A stretch of 7,287 nt of DNA. It comes from Polynucleobacter meluiroseus (GTDB lineage Bacteria > Verrucomicrobiota > Verrucomicrobiia > Opitutales > UBA953). Under the pieces are notes generated by a model. That model did no database searches. It had not been told where the DNA came from and worked only from the letters and a program-made list of their open reading frames with translations. Where the stretch lies: NCBI GenBank assembly GCA_943323725.2, contig CALPIW020000070.1, forward strand, positions 1 through 7,287. Direction: 5' to 3'. Each line of letters opens with the position of its first letter. The stretch's first letter is position 1. Shown here piece by piece: positions 1-6,250 of this stretch. The position numbers were made by a program, and so were the translations under genes.

Positions 1-539
1 AGCGCTGGGATTTCTGTTGGATCCGCTTCGCCGGGGGAGTGCGCTCGAACACCATCTTCCGGGCAAGTTCTCCGGTACTCGCCGACTTCGACGCCGAGCC
101 TTTGCGCGCGGCCATCACCGGACTGCTCGCCGAGCTCAAGGGCGTCGGGGTCTCGCGTCGCAGCCACCAATGGATCGAACTGGCCTATGATTATGTCCGC
201 AGTTTCGCCGGCAGCTTCCGGGGCGACCCGCGGGTGCAGGGCCTCTGGGATGAGGTCCAGGGTCGGCTTGATTTCGCTTGGGACACCCAGTCGCTCGCCC
301 GCGTCTCGGGCCTGAGTTTCGAGCACCTTCGCCGGCTTTGTCTCAAGGAAATCGGACGCACGCCGATGAACCACTTGACCCATCTGCGTATCCAGCAGGC
401 CATTCGGCTGATCAGCGATTCCGACGACAAGTTGGCCGTGATTGCCCGCAAGGTGGGTTTCGCCAACGGTAACAGCTTCTCCTCGGCCTTCAAGAAGTCG
501 ACCGGGCATGCCCCCTCGCACTTCCGGGCCGAGGCCTGA
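1..539 (+). CDS. AraC-family transcriptional regulator, C-terminal part (5' truncated by window edge)
   Basis: The reading frame is open from base 3, so the true start lies before the window; the GTG at 39 is internal. Upstream of it the frame reads RWDFCWIRFAGG, which resembles the end of the AraC N-terminal cupin arm (the usual W-x-x-F-x-G pattern). 178 residues are visible, against about 280-300 in a complete family member. The C-terminal 100 residues form the two-helix-turn-helix DNA-binding domain. The first HTH (about 282-347) contains SLARVSGLSFEHLRRLCLKE. The second (about 429-494) contains AVIARKVGFANGNSFSSAFK, followed by G-x-x-P-S-x-F-R, the classic family signature. Such proteins bind DNA and usually activate carbohydrate-use genes when the N-terminal domain binds a ligand. 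The next gene is co-directional, 101 bp downstream, and could be a target, but that is inferred from position only. Family assignment is very secure; the ligand is unknown. Confidence 0.93.
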   Translation, partial: RWDFCWIRFAGGVRSNTIFRASSPVLADFDAEPLRAAITGLLAELKGVGVSRRSHQWIELAYDYVRSFAGSFRGDPRVQGLWDEVQGRLDFAWDTQSLARVSGLSFEHLRRLCLKEIGRTPMNHLTHLRIQQAIRLISDSDDKLAVIARKVGFANGNSFSSAFKKSTGHAPSHFRAEA

Positions 540-541
540 GC

Positions 542-556
542 CCCGCAATCGGCGGG
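542..556 (+). terminator. GC-rich hairpin after the AraC gene (possible weak terminator)
   Basis: CCCGC and GCGGG form a perfect 5-bp stem around a 5-base loop, beginning 2 bases after the regulator's stop codon. Its position fits a transcription terminator, but no T-run follows (the next bases are AAATGTG), so it is not a canonical intrinsic terminator. It could equally be a chance GC-rich dyad. Confidence 0.3.
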
Positions 557-607
557 AAATGTGCATTTGAGAGGGGTCGGGTTGCGGTTAGGGACACTCC
601 TAAGTGT
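557..607 (+). promoter_or_regulatory. Two short dyads upstream of the giant cytochrome gene (possible operator region)
   Basis: Two perfect short dyads lie here: AAATG-TG-CATTT (557-568) and ACACT-CCTA-AGTGT (594-607), the second ending 33 bases before the start codon of the large gene. A TTGAGA (567-572) or TTGCGG (582-587) could act as a -35 box, but neither has a convincing -10 box at 16-18 bp. The gap must hold the promoter of the large gene unless it is read through from the regulator gene. I call the region regulatory from position and symmetry only; a specific binding protein cannot be named. Confidence 0.3.
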
Positions 608-614
608 TGTAGGC

Positions 615-623
615 GGGGGGAGG
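615..623 (+). promoter_or_regulatory. Purine-rich Shine-Dalgarno-like run, unusually far from its start codon
   Basis: GGGGGGAGG contains a good anti-SD match (GGAGG) but ends 17 bases before the ATG at 641, well beyond the usual 5-9 bases. There is no in-frame ATG, GTG or TTG between it and 641, so it does not support an earlier start. Either it is a poor ribosome site or initiation here does not depend on SD pairing. Confidence 0.35.
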
Positions 624-640
624 CTTCATTTGATAAGCCC

Positions 641-3600
641 ATGCTTCCCCGCATCGCCCCGTTCCTGAGCTTCGCCTTGGCTTGTGCCGCCGCCGTCCTT
701 GGCGCCGCGCCGCTCAAGGTCACCGTCGTCTCCGACGACCACCTCGCCGTCAAATCGCTCGTCGCCGAGCTCGCCTCAGCCGGCGCCGTGGTGACCGAAG
801 CGGACCGTCCGCGGGACATCCTCTCTACCAAGCACGACAAGGACGAGGTCATCGTCCTTTATCGTAAGGACTATGCTCCCTACGAAGTCATCGATCGCGC
901 GGCCTTGGCCGATCTCTCGAACCGAGGCATCGGTTTCGTCGCGCTTCGTGGTGCGATCGCGGGGCCGTCCGCTTCCTGGGCGCGTGATACGTTCGGCGCG
1001 GGTTGGACGCCGGAGAGCCGCCGCTTCCGCGCCTTGATGATGCTCAACATCCGCACGGACGCCCATCCGCTGGCCACGAACGCCTCTACTTTCGACGTGA
1101 CCGACCAGACGGTCTTCAACCTCGAGCTCAACGAGAAGATCCACGTGCTTGCCTCCTCTTTCACTTCTAAGGTGAGCGCCAATCGTAAGAACATCACGGA
1201 AGTCTCCGACAAGGCCTCCATCTACGACATCCAGCCGCAGGCCTGGGTCTTCGAGAATGCGCGCCTCCGTTCGGCGGTCTTCCTGCAGGGCGAAGCCGAG
1301 ACGCTCGCCCATGCCAGCTACCGCACCTTCATCAAGCGTGGCATCGCCTGGGCCGCTCGTCGGAGCAACGTGGACGAACTTTGCACGCCTAAGGACCTCG
1401 TCGACCTGCGTTACCCCGTCGGCGGTCCGAGTCGCGCCGAGAAGGCCATCGCCGCTTTCCAGATGCAGCCCGGCTTTAAGGCCAGCGTCGTCGTGACCGA
1501 GCCCCTCATCAACAAGCCCATCGCCGTGCAGTGGGATGAGCGCGGCCGCCTCTGGGTCGCCGAGTCCCCCGAATACCCGAACGGCCGACGACCGCTGACC
1601 GCCGAATCCTGGCGCGAGGGCGGGGTGCTGGTGCCCGGCAGCTATGATCGCCCGGCCCAGGATAAGATCAGCGTGCTCGTCGACACCGATGGCGACGGCA
1701 AGGCCGACCAGAAGCAGCTCTTCCATGAGGGCCTCGAACTCATCACCGGCTTCTGTCACTATAAAGACGGCGTGATCGTCGTCTCTCAGCCTCACATCGT
1801 CTGGCTCCGCGATACGAACGGCGACGGCAAGGCGGACAAGGAAGTCGTCCTCTACGGCGGCTTCACCCCTGGTGACACGCACTTCGTCGCCAATCACTTC
1901 GTTCTCGCTCCCGATGGATGGGTTTATGCCAGCAACGGCGGCGGCGGCGAAGTCTTCCCGGCCGCTCAGCCCGACCGCAAGGTACGGCTTTCGTCCGGAA
2001 CTTTCCGTTTCAAGCCCGATGGTTCGGCCATCGAGCAGATCGCCTCGCAGGGTGGCAACAGCTTCGGCAACGAGGTCACCGGCAAGATGGAGTTCTTCCA
2101 TGGTAAGGCCACCAACGGCAACCCGATCCAGCACGCCGTACTCCCTGAGTCCATCCTCGCGAAGGCGCCCGGCACGCCGGCCAAGGCTTTCAGCTCCGTG
2201 AATCCCCGTCGTCCGGTGTTGCGCACCGATCTGCCCGACCGCGCCCCGCTGCTGCAGATCGACCAGGTCGGTTATTACACCGCGGCTTGTTCCGTGGCCG
2301 TCCAGGAGCATGGCGCCTGGCCCGATGACTATCGCGACACCATCTTCATCACCGAGCCCATCCTGGATATCATCCACTTTGAGAAGCTCATCCCCGAAGG
2401 TCCGACCTTCCTGGGTGAAGTGACCATCAAGGACCGGGAGTGGCTCCGCTCGATGGACCATTGGTTCTGCCCGATCGACGTCTCGTTCGGTCCGGACGGC
2501 GCCCTGTACGTCCTCGACTTCTACACTCCGGTCGTCGCGCACAACGACACCCGTGGCCCGTTGCACAGCAAGTCCGGCGCCTCCGTGCGTCCAGACCGCG
2601 AGCACTACTTCGGCCGCATCTATCGCATCCAGCACGAAGCCGCGAAGGGCTTCGCGATTCCTGACCTGTCCAAGGCCGACGTCGCCGGACTGGTCGCGGC
2701 GTTCGATCACCCGAACAAGGTCGTCCGCTTCAACGCCCTCCGCGTCCTCATGGACAAGGAGGCCGGCCTGCTCGCCTCCGCCATCGGCCCGCTCGTGACC
2801 ATGGTCCGCAGCGACGCCAAGGCCGAAGCCCGCATCGCCGCGCTCTGGGCCCTCCAGCGTCTCGACCGTCTCGAGGACGGCCTCTTGCAGGCGCTCTGCG
2901 CCGATGCGGACGCCGCCGTCCGCAAGAACGCCTTCCTCGTCGCCGAGGCCGCGCACAGCAAGATTCCGGCCGCTGTCTACGCCAAGGCCTTGCAGGACAC
3001 CGAACCGCGCGTCCGCCTGGCCGCCCTCCGGGCCATGGGCTCCGCGCCCCTCGAAGCTTCCGCCGGTGCGCTGTTGCTCTCCGCCCAGGCCAGCCTGACC
3101 GATGATTGGTCCAAGGCCGCCGCGACCGCCGCCGCCGCCGCCAATCCCGGCCCCGTGCTCGCCGGTATCCTCGCTGGTCCGGCCGATCCTAATGGCGCCG
3201 ACTTTGCCCGCACGCTTGCTGCCTCGCTTAACGGCGACGACGCCGTCGCGGTCCTGGCCGCCGCGGCCAAGTCGGCCAACAAGCCGGTCGTCACGGCCGT
3301 CCTGCGTGAACTGTCTGCTCGTCGCGTGGCCCCTCCGGCCGCCCTCGATGCGGCTCGGCAGTCTCTGCGCGACCTGCTCGCCGATCAGGATCAAGCTGTG
3401 GGCGCTTCCGCGGCCGCGGTCGCCGCGCTGTGGTTCACCGATGGCAGCCTGAAGGCGGAGCTCGCCGCTGCCGCTAGCCGGCTCGTGCCAGTGCTCGCCG
3501 ACGATAAGGCTTCGGCCGAAGCGCAGGTCGCCGCCGCCCGCGTGCTCGTCCAGCTTCGCGACGCCTCCCCGGAGGTCCGTCCGGCGCTCGTCCAGGCCCT

Positions 3601-5764
3601 TGCCGGCTCCAACGAAGCCGTGGCCGTCGCCACTGCCGGTGCCCTCGCCGCCAGCGGCGATGCTTCCGTCGGTAAGATGCTCTACGCCGCCTTCCCGAAG
3701 TCGGTCGGCTCTTTCCGCGCCACCTTGTTCTCCGCGCTCGTCGGCCGTGCCGAGTGGGCCGGGCTCGTCCTCGACGCCCTCGAAGCCAAGTCGCTTTCCG
3801 CGCTGCAGCTCGGACCCATGCAGGTCTCGCAGCTCGTGCGTCACCCGGACGAGGCCATCGCCAAGCGTGCCGCCGCCGTCTTTGCCAAGCTGAACGCCGG
3901 CAGCAGCCCGGCCAAGGATGACATCGTCTCGAAACTCCGTAGCGAGGTCGAGAAGCCTGGCGACGCCGCCAAGGGCAAGGAACTCTTCGTCGCCGTCTGC
4001 CAGACCTGCCATAAGGTCGGCAACGTCGGCAACGACTTCGGGCCGAACCTCCAGGGCATCGGCTCGCACCCGCCCGCCGAGATGCTCGTGCACATCGTCG
4101 ATCCGAACCGCATGGTCGACGACGAGCACCGCACCTGGAACTTCAAGATGAAGGACGGCACGCAATACTCGGCCCTCATCGGCAGCGAGAATCCGACCTT
4201 CGTGAAGCTCAAGCTCCCGGCCGGTCAGTCCGCCGAGCTCAAGGTGGCCGACATCGTCAGCCGCGAGCGCAGCCCGAACTCCCTTATGCCGGAAGGCTTC
4301 GAGTCGCTCGGTGCCGAAGGCCTGCGCAATGTCATCGCCTATCTCCGCAGCGTGGCAATCAGCCCCGAAGGCGAGACCGTCGGACGCTTCCGACTGCTTG
4401 ATCTCCGGGCGGCCTTCACCGCCTCGACGAATACCGGCTTGTACGCCAGCAAGGAAGCCAAACGCGACACCTTGCCGTTCGCCCAGTTCGGCCAGGTCCA
4501 GTCCAATGGCGTCCCCTACAAGGTCGTCGACCCCAAGACCGCCAAGGACGGACTCAACGTCATCGTCCTTAAGGGCGGCAACGGAAAGGGTGCCTATTCA
4601 AAGTCCTTCCCGCAGAAGGTCGAGATCCCCGTCGGCTCCGTGGCCAATCGCATCCACTTCCTCGGTGCCGTCGGCGGCTGGGGTGCGCACGGCGACGCCG
4701 TCGCCATGATCGCCGAGGTGCATTTCCTCAGCGGCAAGGTGCAGCGGAAGGTCTTCTACGGCGGCGTCGACTTCGCCGATTACAATGGCACGGGCGATGT
4801 CCCGAAGTCCAAGTCCGCCCGTCAGCTGCTCTCCGGCGACGGCCGCCAGGTGCGTACGCATTGGATCCCGGTCGAAAGCGACGAGGTGATCGACAAACTC
4901 GTCCTGAGCTCCGAAGACACGACCATCGCTCCGACCACCGTCGCCGTCACCATCGAGATCGGTGGCCCGGCGAACCCGCCCGCAGGCAAGAACGACGGTG
5001 CGCCCAAGGCCGGCAAGAAGAAGGGCAAGGCCAACGAAGGCCCCAGCGACCTGCTCCCCAAGGATAACCCCAAGACCACCCAGGCTTATGGTCAGTCCTT
5101 CGGGCCGCGTAAGGACGGCCAGCTCCGCGTGCTCGTCGCCGGCGCCGGCAGTTCGCACAACTTCCCGGCCTTCTTCCTCGGTACCGACGCGCTGACCGCC
5201 AAGGCCGCCGGTTATGACGTCGCCGCGACGCCGAACCTCAAGGAGACCCTCGCGCTGCTTCCGCAGGCGGACCTCTTCGTGTTCAGCGGCAATCATGCCC
5301 AGTTCGGGACGCCGGAGTTCCAGAAGGCCATCCGGGACTTCGCCGCGGCCGGGAAGGGCATCGTCCTCCTGCATGCCGCCACCTGGTACAATTGGCCGCT
5401 CGAGACCAAGTATAACGACGAGTTCGTGTGCGGTGGGTCACGTAACCATGGCCATAGCGACTTCACCTTCACCGTCACCAAGCCGGAGCACCCCATCATG
5501 AAGGGCGTTCCCGCCACTTTCGTGATCAACGACGAAAGCTACAATATTGAGCTCACCCGTCCCGAAGGCGCCGACGTCCTCGGCACCATTCCCCGTCAGA
5601 CGCCCAAGGAAGGACTGTCGAACATCCTGCCGTCCGTCTGGACCGTCAAATATCCTGGCGCTCGCGTGGTCTGCATCGCCCTCGGCCACGATGAGAAATC
5701 GCACGACCATCCGGCCTACAAGCAGCTCCTCTTGAACTCCCTTACGTGGGTGTCTAACAAGTAA
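641..5764 (+). CDS. Secreted PVC-type multidomain c-type cytochrome / dehydrogenase-like protein with two ThuA-like domains
   Basis: This 1707-residue protein starts with a Sec signal peptide (1-23, hydrophobic core FLSFALACAAAVL, cleavage near GAA), which fixes the ATG at 641. The modules, in order, are as follows. Residues 25-240 are a ThuA-like domain ending in the linker RGIAWAARRSNVDELC. Residues 265-665 are the beta-propeller of the PVC 'membrane-bound dehydrogenase' family (FKASVVVTEPLINKPIAVQW, GRLWVAESPEYP), with two D-x-[DN]-G-D-G-x-x-D loops. Residues 680-1085 are Ala-rich HEAT repeats. Residues 1105-1238 are a cytochrome c domain with heme motif CQTCH (1120-1124) and probable axial Met1216 in SLMPEGF. 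Residues 1245-1441 are a probable jelly-roll, NPCBM-like domain. A Lys/Gly/Pro-rich linker (1442-1490) leads to a canonical ThuA domain (1494-1705, GHDEKSHDHPAYKQLLLNSL). Likely role: extracytoplasmic oxidation or processing of a carbohydrate with electron transfer through the heme. The architecture is well supported; substrate and reaction are unknown. Confidence 0.93.
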   Translation: MLPRIAPFLSFALACAAAVLGAAPLKVTVVSDDHLAVKSLVAELASAGAVVTEADRPRDILSTKHDKDEVIVLYRKDYAPYEVIDRAALADLSNRGIGFVALRGAIAGPSASWARDTFGAGWTPESRRFRALMMLNIRTDAHPLATNASTFDVTDQTVFNLELNEKIHVLASSFTSKVSANRKNITEVSDKASIYDIQPQAWVFENARLRSAVFLQGEAETLAHASYRTFIKRGIAWAARRSNVDELCTPKDLVDLRYPVGGPSRAEKAIAAFQMQPGFKASVVVTEPLINKPIAVQWDERGRLWVAESPEYPNGRRPLTAESWREGGVLVPGSYDRPAQDKISVLVDTDGDGKADQKQLFHEGLELITGFCHYKDGVIVVSQPHIVWLRDTNGDGKADKEVVLYGGFTPGDTHFVANHFVLAPDGWVYASNGGGGEVFPAAQPDRKVRLSSGTFRFKPDGSAIEQIASQGGNSFGNEVTGKMEFFHGKATNGNPIQHAVLPESILAKAPGTPAKAFSSVNPRRPVLRTDLPDRAPLLQIDQVGYYTAACSVAVQEHGAWPDDYRDTIFITEPILDIIHFEKLIPEGPTFLGEVTIKDREWLRSMDHWFCPIDVSFGPDGALYVLDFYTPVVAHNDTRGPLHSKSGASVRPDREHYFGRIYRIQHEAAKGFAIPDLSKADVAGLVAAFDHPNKVVRFNALRVLMDKEAGLLASAIGPLVTMVRSDAKAEARIAALWALQRLDRLEDGLLQALCADADAAVRKNAFLVAEAAHSKIPAAVYAKALQDTEPRVRLAALRAMGSAPLEASAGALLLSAQASLTDDWSKAAATAAAAANPGPVLAGILAGPADPNGADFARTLAASLNGDDAVAVLAAAAKSANKPVVTAVLRELSARRVAPPAALDAARQSLRDLLADQDQAVGASAAAVAALWFTDGSLKAELAAAASRLVPVLADDKASAEAQVAAARVLVQLRDASPEVRPALVQALAGSNEAVAVATAGALAASGDASVGKMLYAAFPKSVGSFRATLFSALVGRAEWAGLVLDALEAKSLSALQLGPMQVSQLVRHPDEAIAKRAAAVFAKLNAGSSPAKDDIVSKLRSEVEKPGDAAKGKELFVAVCQTCHKVGNVGNDFGPNLQGIGSHPPAEMLVHIVDPNRMVDDEHRTWNFKMKDGTQYSALIGSENPTFVKLKLPAGQSAELKVADIVSRERSPNSLMPEGFESLGAEGLRNVIAYLRSVAISPEGETVGRFRLLDLRAAFTASTNTGLYASKEAKRDTLPFAQFGQVQSNGVPYKVVDPKTAKDGLNVIVLKGGNGKGAYSKSFPQKVEIPVGSVANRIHFLGAVGGWGAHGDAVAMIAEVHFLSGKVQRKVFYGGVDFADYNGTGDVPKSKSARQLLSGDGRQVRTHWIPVESDEVIDKLVLSSEDTTIAPTTVAVTIEIGGPANPPAGKNDGAPKAGKKKGKANEGPSDLLPKDNPKTTQAYGQSFGPRKDGQLRVLVAGAGSSHNFPAFFLGTDALTAKAAGYDVAATPNLKETLALLPQADLFVFSGNHAQFGTPEFQKAIRDFAAAGKGIVLLHAATWYNWPLETKYNDEFVCGGSRNHGHSDFTFTVTKPEHPIMKGVPATFVINDESYNIELTRPEGADVLGTIPRQTPKEGLSNILPSVWTVKYPGARVVCIALGHDEKSHDHPAYKQLLLNSLTWVSNK
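713..1360 (+). other. N-terminal ThuA-like domain, apparently degenerate
   Basis: Residues 25-240 of the large protein carry the ThuA/glutamine-amidotransferase-like order: a first strand (LKVTVVSDD), the strand IVLYRKDY, the strand-turn GFVALRGA, then HPLATNASTFDVTDQTVFNLEL and the final TLAHASYRTFIKRGIAWA. Where ThuA proteins usually have a His after the GxVxLH strand this copy has Arg103, and the usual GH near the end is Gly217-Glu218. It may therefore be a structural or binding domain without the usual active site. The alignment is by eye. Confidence 0.65.
1433..2635 (+). other. Beta-propeller domain with two calcium-loop motifs
   Basis: Residues 265-665 have the recurring 'GxLWVAE', 'DGVIVVSQPHIVWLRD', 'APDGWVYASNGG' and 'GPDGALYVLDFY' blade patterns of the PVC dehydrogenase/NHL-type propeller. 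DTDGDGKAD (348-356, bases 1682-1708) and DTNGDGKAD (391-399, bases 1811-1837) are EF-hand-like calcium loops on neighbouring blades. This should be the substrate-binding or catalytic module; no cofactor site can be assigned from sequence alone. Confidence 0.8.
3998..4012 (+). other. Heme c attachment motif CQTCH
   Basis: Cys1120 and Cys1123 would bind the heme vinyl groups and His1124 would be the proximal iron ligand. Downstream features are GPNLQGIG, the family-typical insertion with GSENPTFVKL and LKVADIVSRERS, and SLMPEGF with Met1216 (bases 4286-4288) as likely distal ligand. It is the only CxxCH in the protein, so one heme is predicted. Covalent attachment requires export and the cytochrome c maturation machinery. 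Confidence 0.93.
5120..5755 (+). other. C-terminal ThuA domain with conserved histidines
   Basis: Residues 1494-1705 match ThuA throughout: LRVLVAGAGSSHNFP, DLFVFSGNHAQF, GKGIVLLHAATWYNW (His1578), NHGHSDFTFTV, HPIMKGVPATFVINDESYN, and GHDEKSHDHPAYKQLLLNSL (His1683, His1688, His1690). ThuA was first described in rhizobial trehalose and maltitol use, and related domains are common in PVC secreted sugar-degrading proteins. A Lys/Gly/Pro-rich linker joins it to the rest of the protein, which suggests a flexible, added module. Confidence 0.85.
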
Positions 5765-5766
5765 AG

Positions 5767-5888
5767 AGAGTATCGAGTATGGAGTATCGAGTATCGGGGG
5801 AGTGACATGAATTCCCTACGAAATAGTTCTCCTTCGCTCATGCCTCCTGCGGCCTTTTCTATACTCAACACTCCATACTCAATACTCT
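5767..5888 (+). repeat. Heptamer-built inverted repeat (MITE/REP-like hairpin element)
   Basis: The left arm is four perfect tandem 7-mers: GAGTATC, GAGTATG, GAGTATC, GAGTATC (5768-5795). The right arm is four complementary units: TATACTC, AACACTC, CATACTC, AATACTC (5860-5887). Folded on each other the 28-base arms pair at 24 positions, plus an extra A-T at 5767/5888. The 64-base centre continues the fold: GGAG (5799-5802) with CTCC (5844-5847), CATGA (5806-5810) with TCATG (5838-5842), and CGAA (5819-5822) with TTCG (5833-5836). The element begins 3 bases after the stop of the large gene and ends 8 bases before the Dabb start. No clear target-site duplication is visible. It could be a miniature mobile element, a REP-like repeat, or an RNA hairpin protecting or separating two transcripts. 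Confidence 0.85.
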
Positions 5889-5895
5889 AGATACA

Positions 5896-6192
5896 ATGGT
5901 CTACCATTACGGAACCTTCGTCTTCAAGAATGGCGTCACCCCGGCCCAGATCGACCGCTGTTTCGCCGAGATGCGCGGCATGGTCGGCAAGATCCCGGGC
6001 CTGCTCTCCATGCAGCACGGCGTGTACCAGAGCGATGAAGGTTTGAACGACGGCTTCACCCACGGGTTCGTCATGACCTTCGACTCTCCCCAGAGTCGCG
6101 ACCGTTATCTCCCTCACCCCGAGCACGAGCGCGTGAAGGAGATCGTCGTCCCTAACCTCGAGCGGGTGATGGTCTTCGACTTCACCGTCTGA
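5896..6192 (+). CDS. Dabb-family (stress-responsive alpha/beta barrel) protein
   Basis: This 98-residue cytoplasmic protein has no signal peptide. It spans a whole Dabb domain (dimeric ferredoxin-like alpha+beta barrel): first strand MVYHYGTFVFK with the family His at position 4, helix TPAQIDRCFAEMRGMVGKIP, strand GLLSMQHGVYQS, then GLNDGFTHGFVMTF, the conserved YLPHPEHERVKEIVVP, and last strand VMVFDFTV. The length is typical for a single-domain member. Family members include plant stress proteins, polyketide cyclases and many bacterial proteins of unknown role; no specific reaction can be assigned. The ATG at 5896 gives the standard N-terminus, yet there is no Shine-Dalgarno sequence before it, because the right arm of the inverted repeat ends 8 bases upstream. 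Its promoter may lie in or before the repeat, or it may be read through from the cytochrome gene. Confidence 0.9.
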   Translation: MVYHYGTFVFKNGVTPAQIDRCFAEMRGMVGKIPGLLSMQHGVYQSDEGLNDGFTHGFVMTFDSPQSRDRYLPHPEHERVKEIVVPNLERVMVFDFTV

Positions 6193-6208
6193 GGGTCGTT
6201 CCGGACCC
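6193..6208 (+). terminator. Small hairpin just after the Dabb gene (weak terminator candidate)
   Basis: GGGTC and GACCC form a 5-bp stem around GTTCCG, starting directly after the TGA. No T-run follows; the next bases are a C-rich leader running to the GTG at 6251. It is probably too weak to stop transcription reliably, so the next gene may still be in the same transcript. Confidence 0.22.
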
Positions 6209-6250
6209 GGCCCTGCGCCACTCCCGTCGTCTTCTCCTCAATCCCTCCCC

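Noticed and set aside
39..539. GTG at 39 as the true start of the AraC gene
   Set aside because: The frame stays open to the window edge and the upstream residues (WDFCWIRFAGG) fit the AraC N-terminal domain, so the gene begins outside the window.
3110..3150. GCC-rich simple repeat in the HEAT region
   Set aside because: It encodes an alanine run within an Ala-rich helical repeat domain and keeps the frame; it is explained by composition and codon bias.
776..4165. 1129-codon open frame on the minus strand inside the large gene
   Set aside because: It is antisense to an unmistakable multidomain protein. Its translation is Gly/Asp/Glu/Arg-rich with no domain pattern, as expected from the strong third-position GC bias of the opposite strand.
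4598..5374. 258-codon minus-strand open frame under the jelly roll and ThuA domain
   Set aside because: Same antisense bias effect: no recognisable motifs, and it overlaps clearly conserved coding sequence.
5768..5887. CRISPR array
   Set aside because: The units are 7 bp, directly abutting, with no spacers, and the two arrays are inverted relative to each other.
5767..5888. Ordinary intrinsic terminator
   Set aside because: The stem is far longer than usual, AT-rich and mismatched, with a 64-base centre and no T-run after the right arm.
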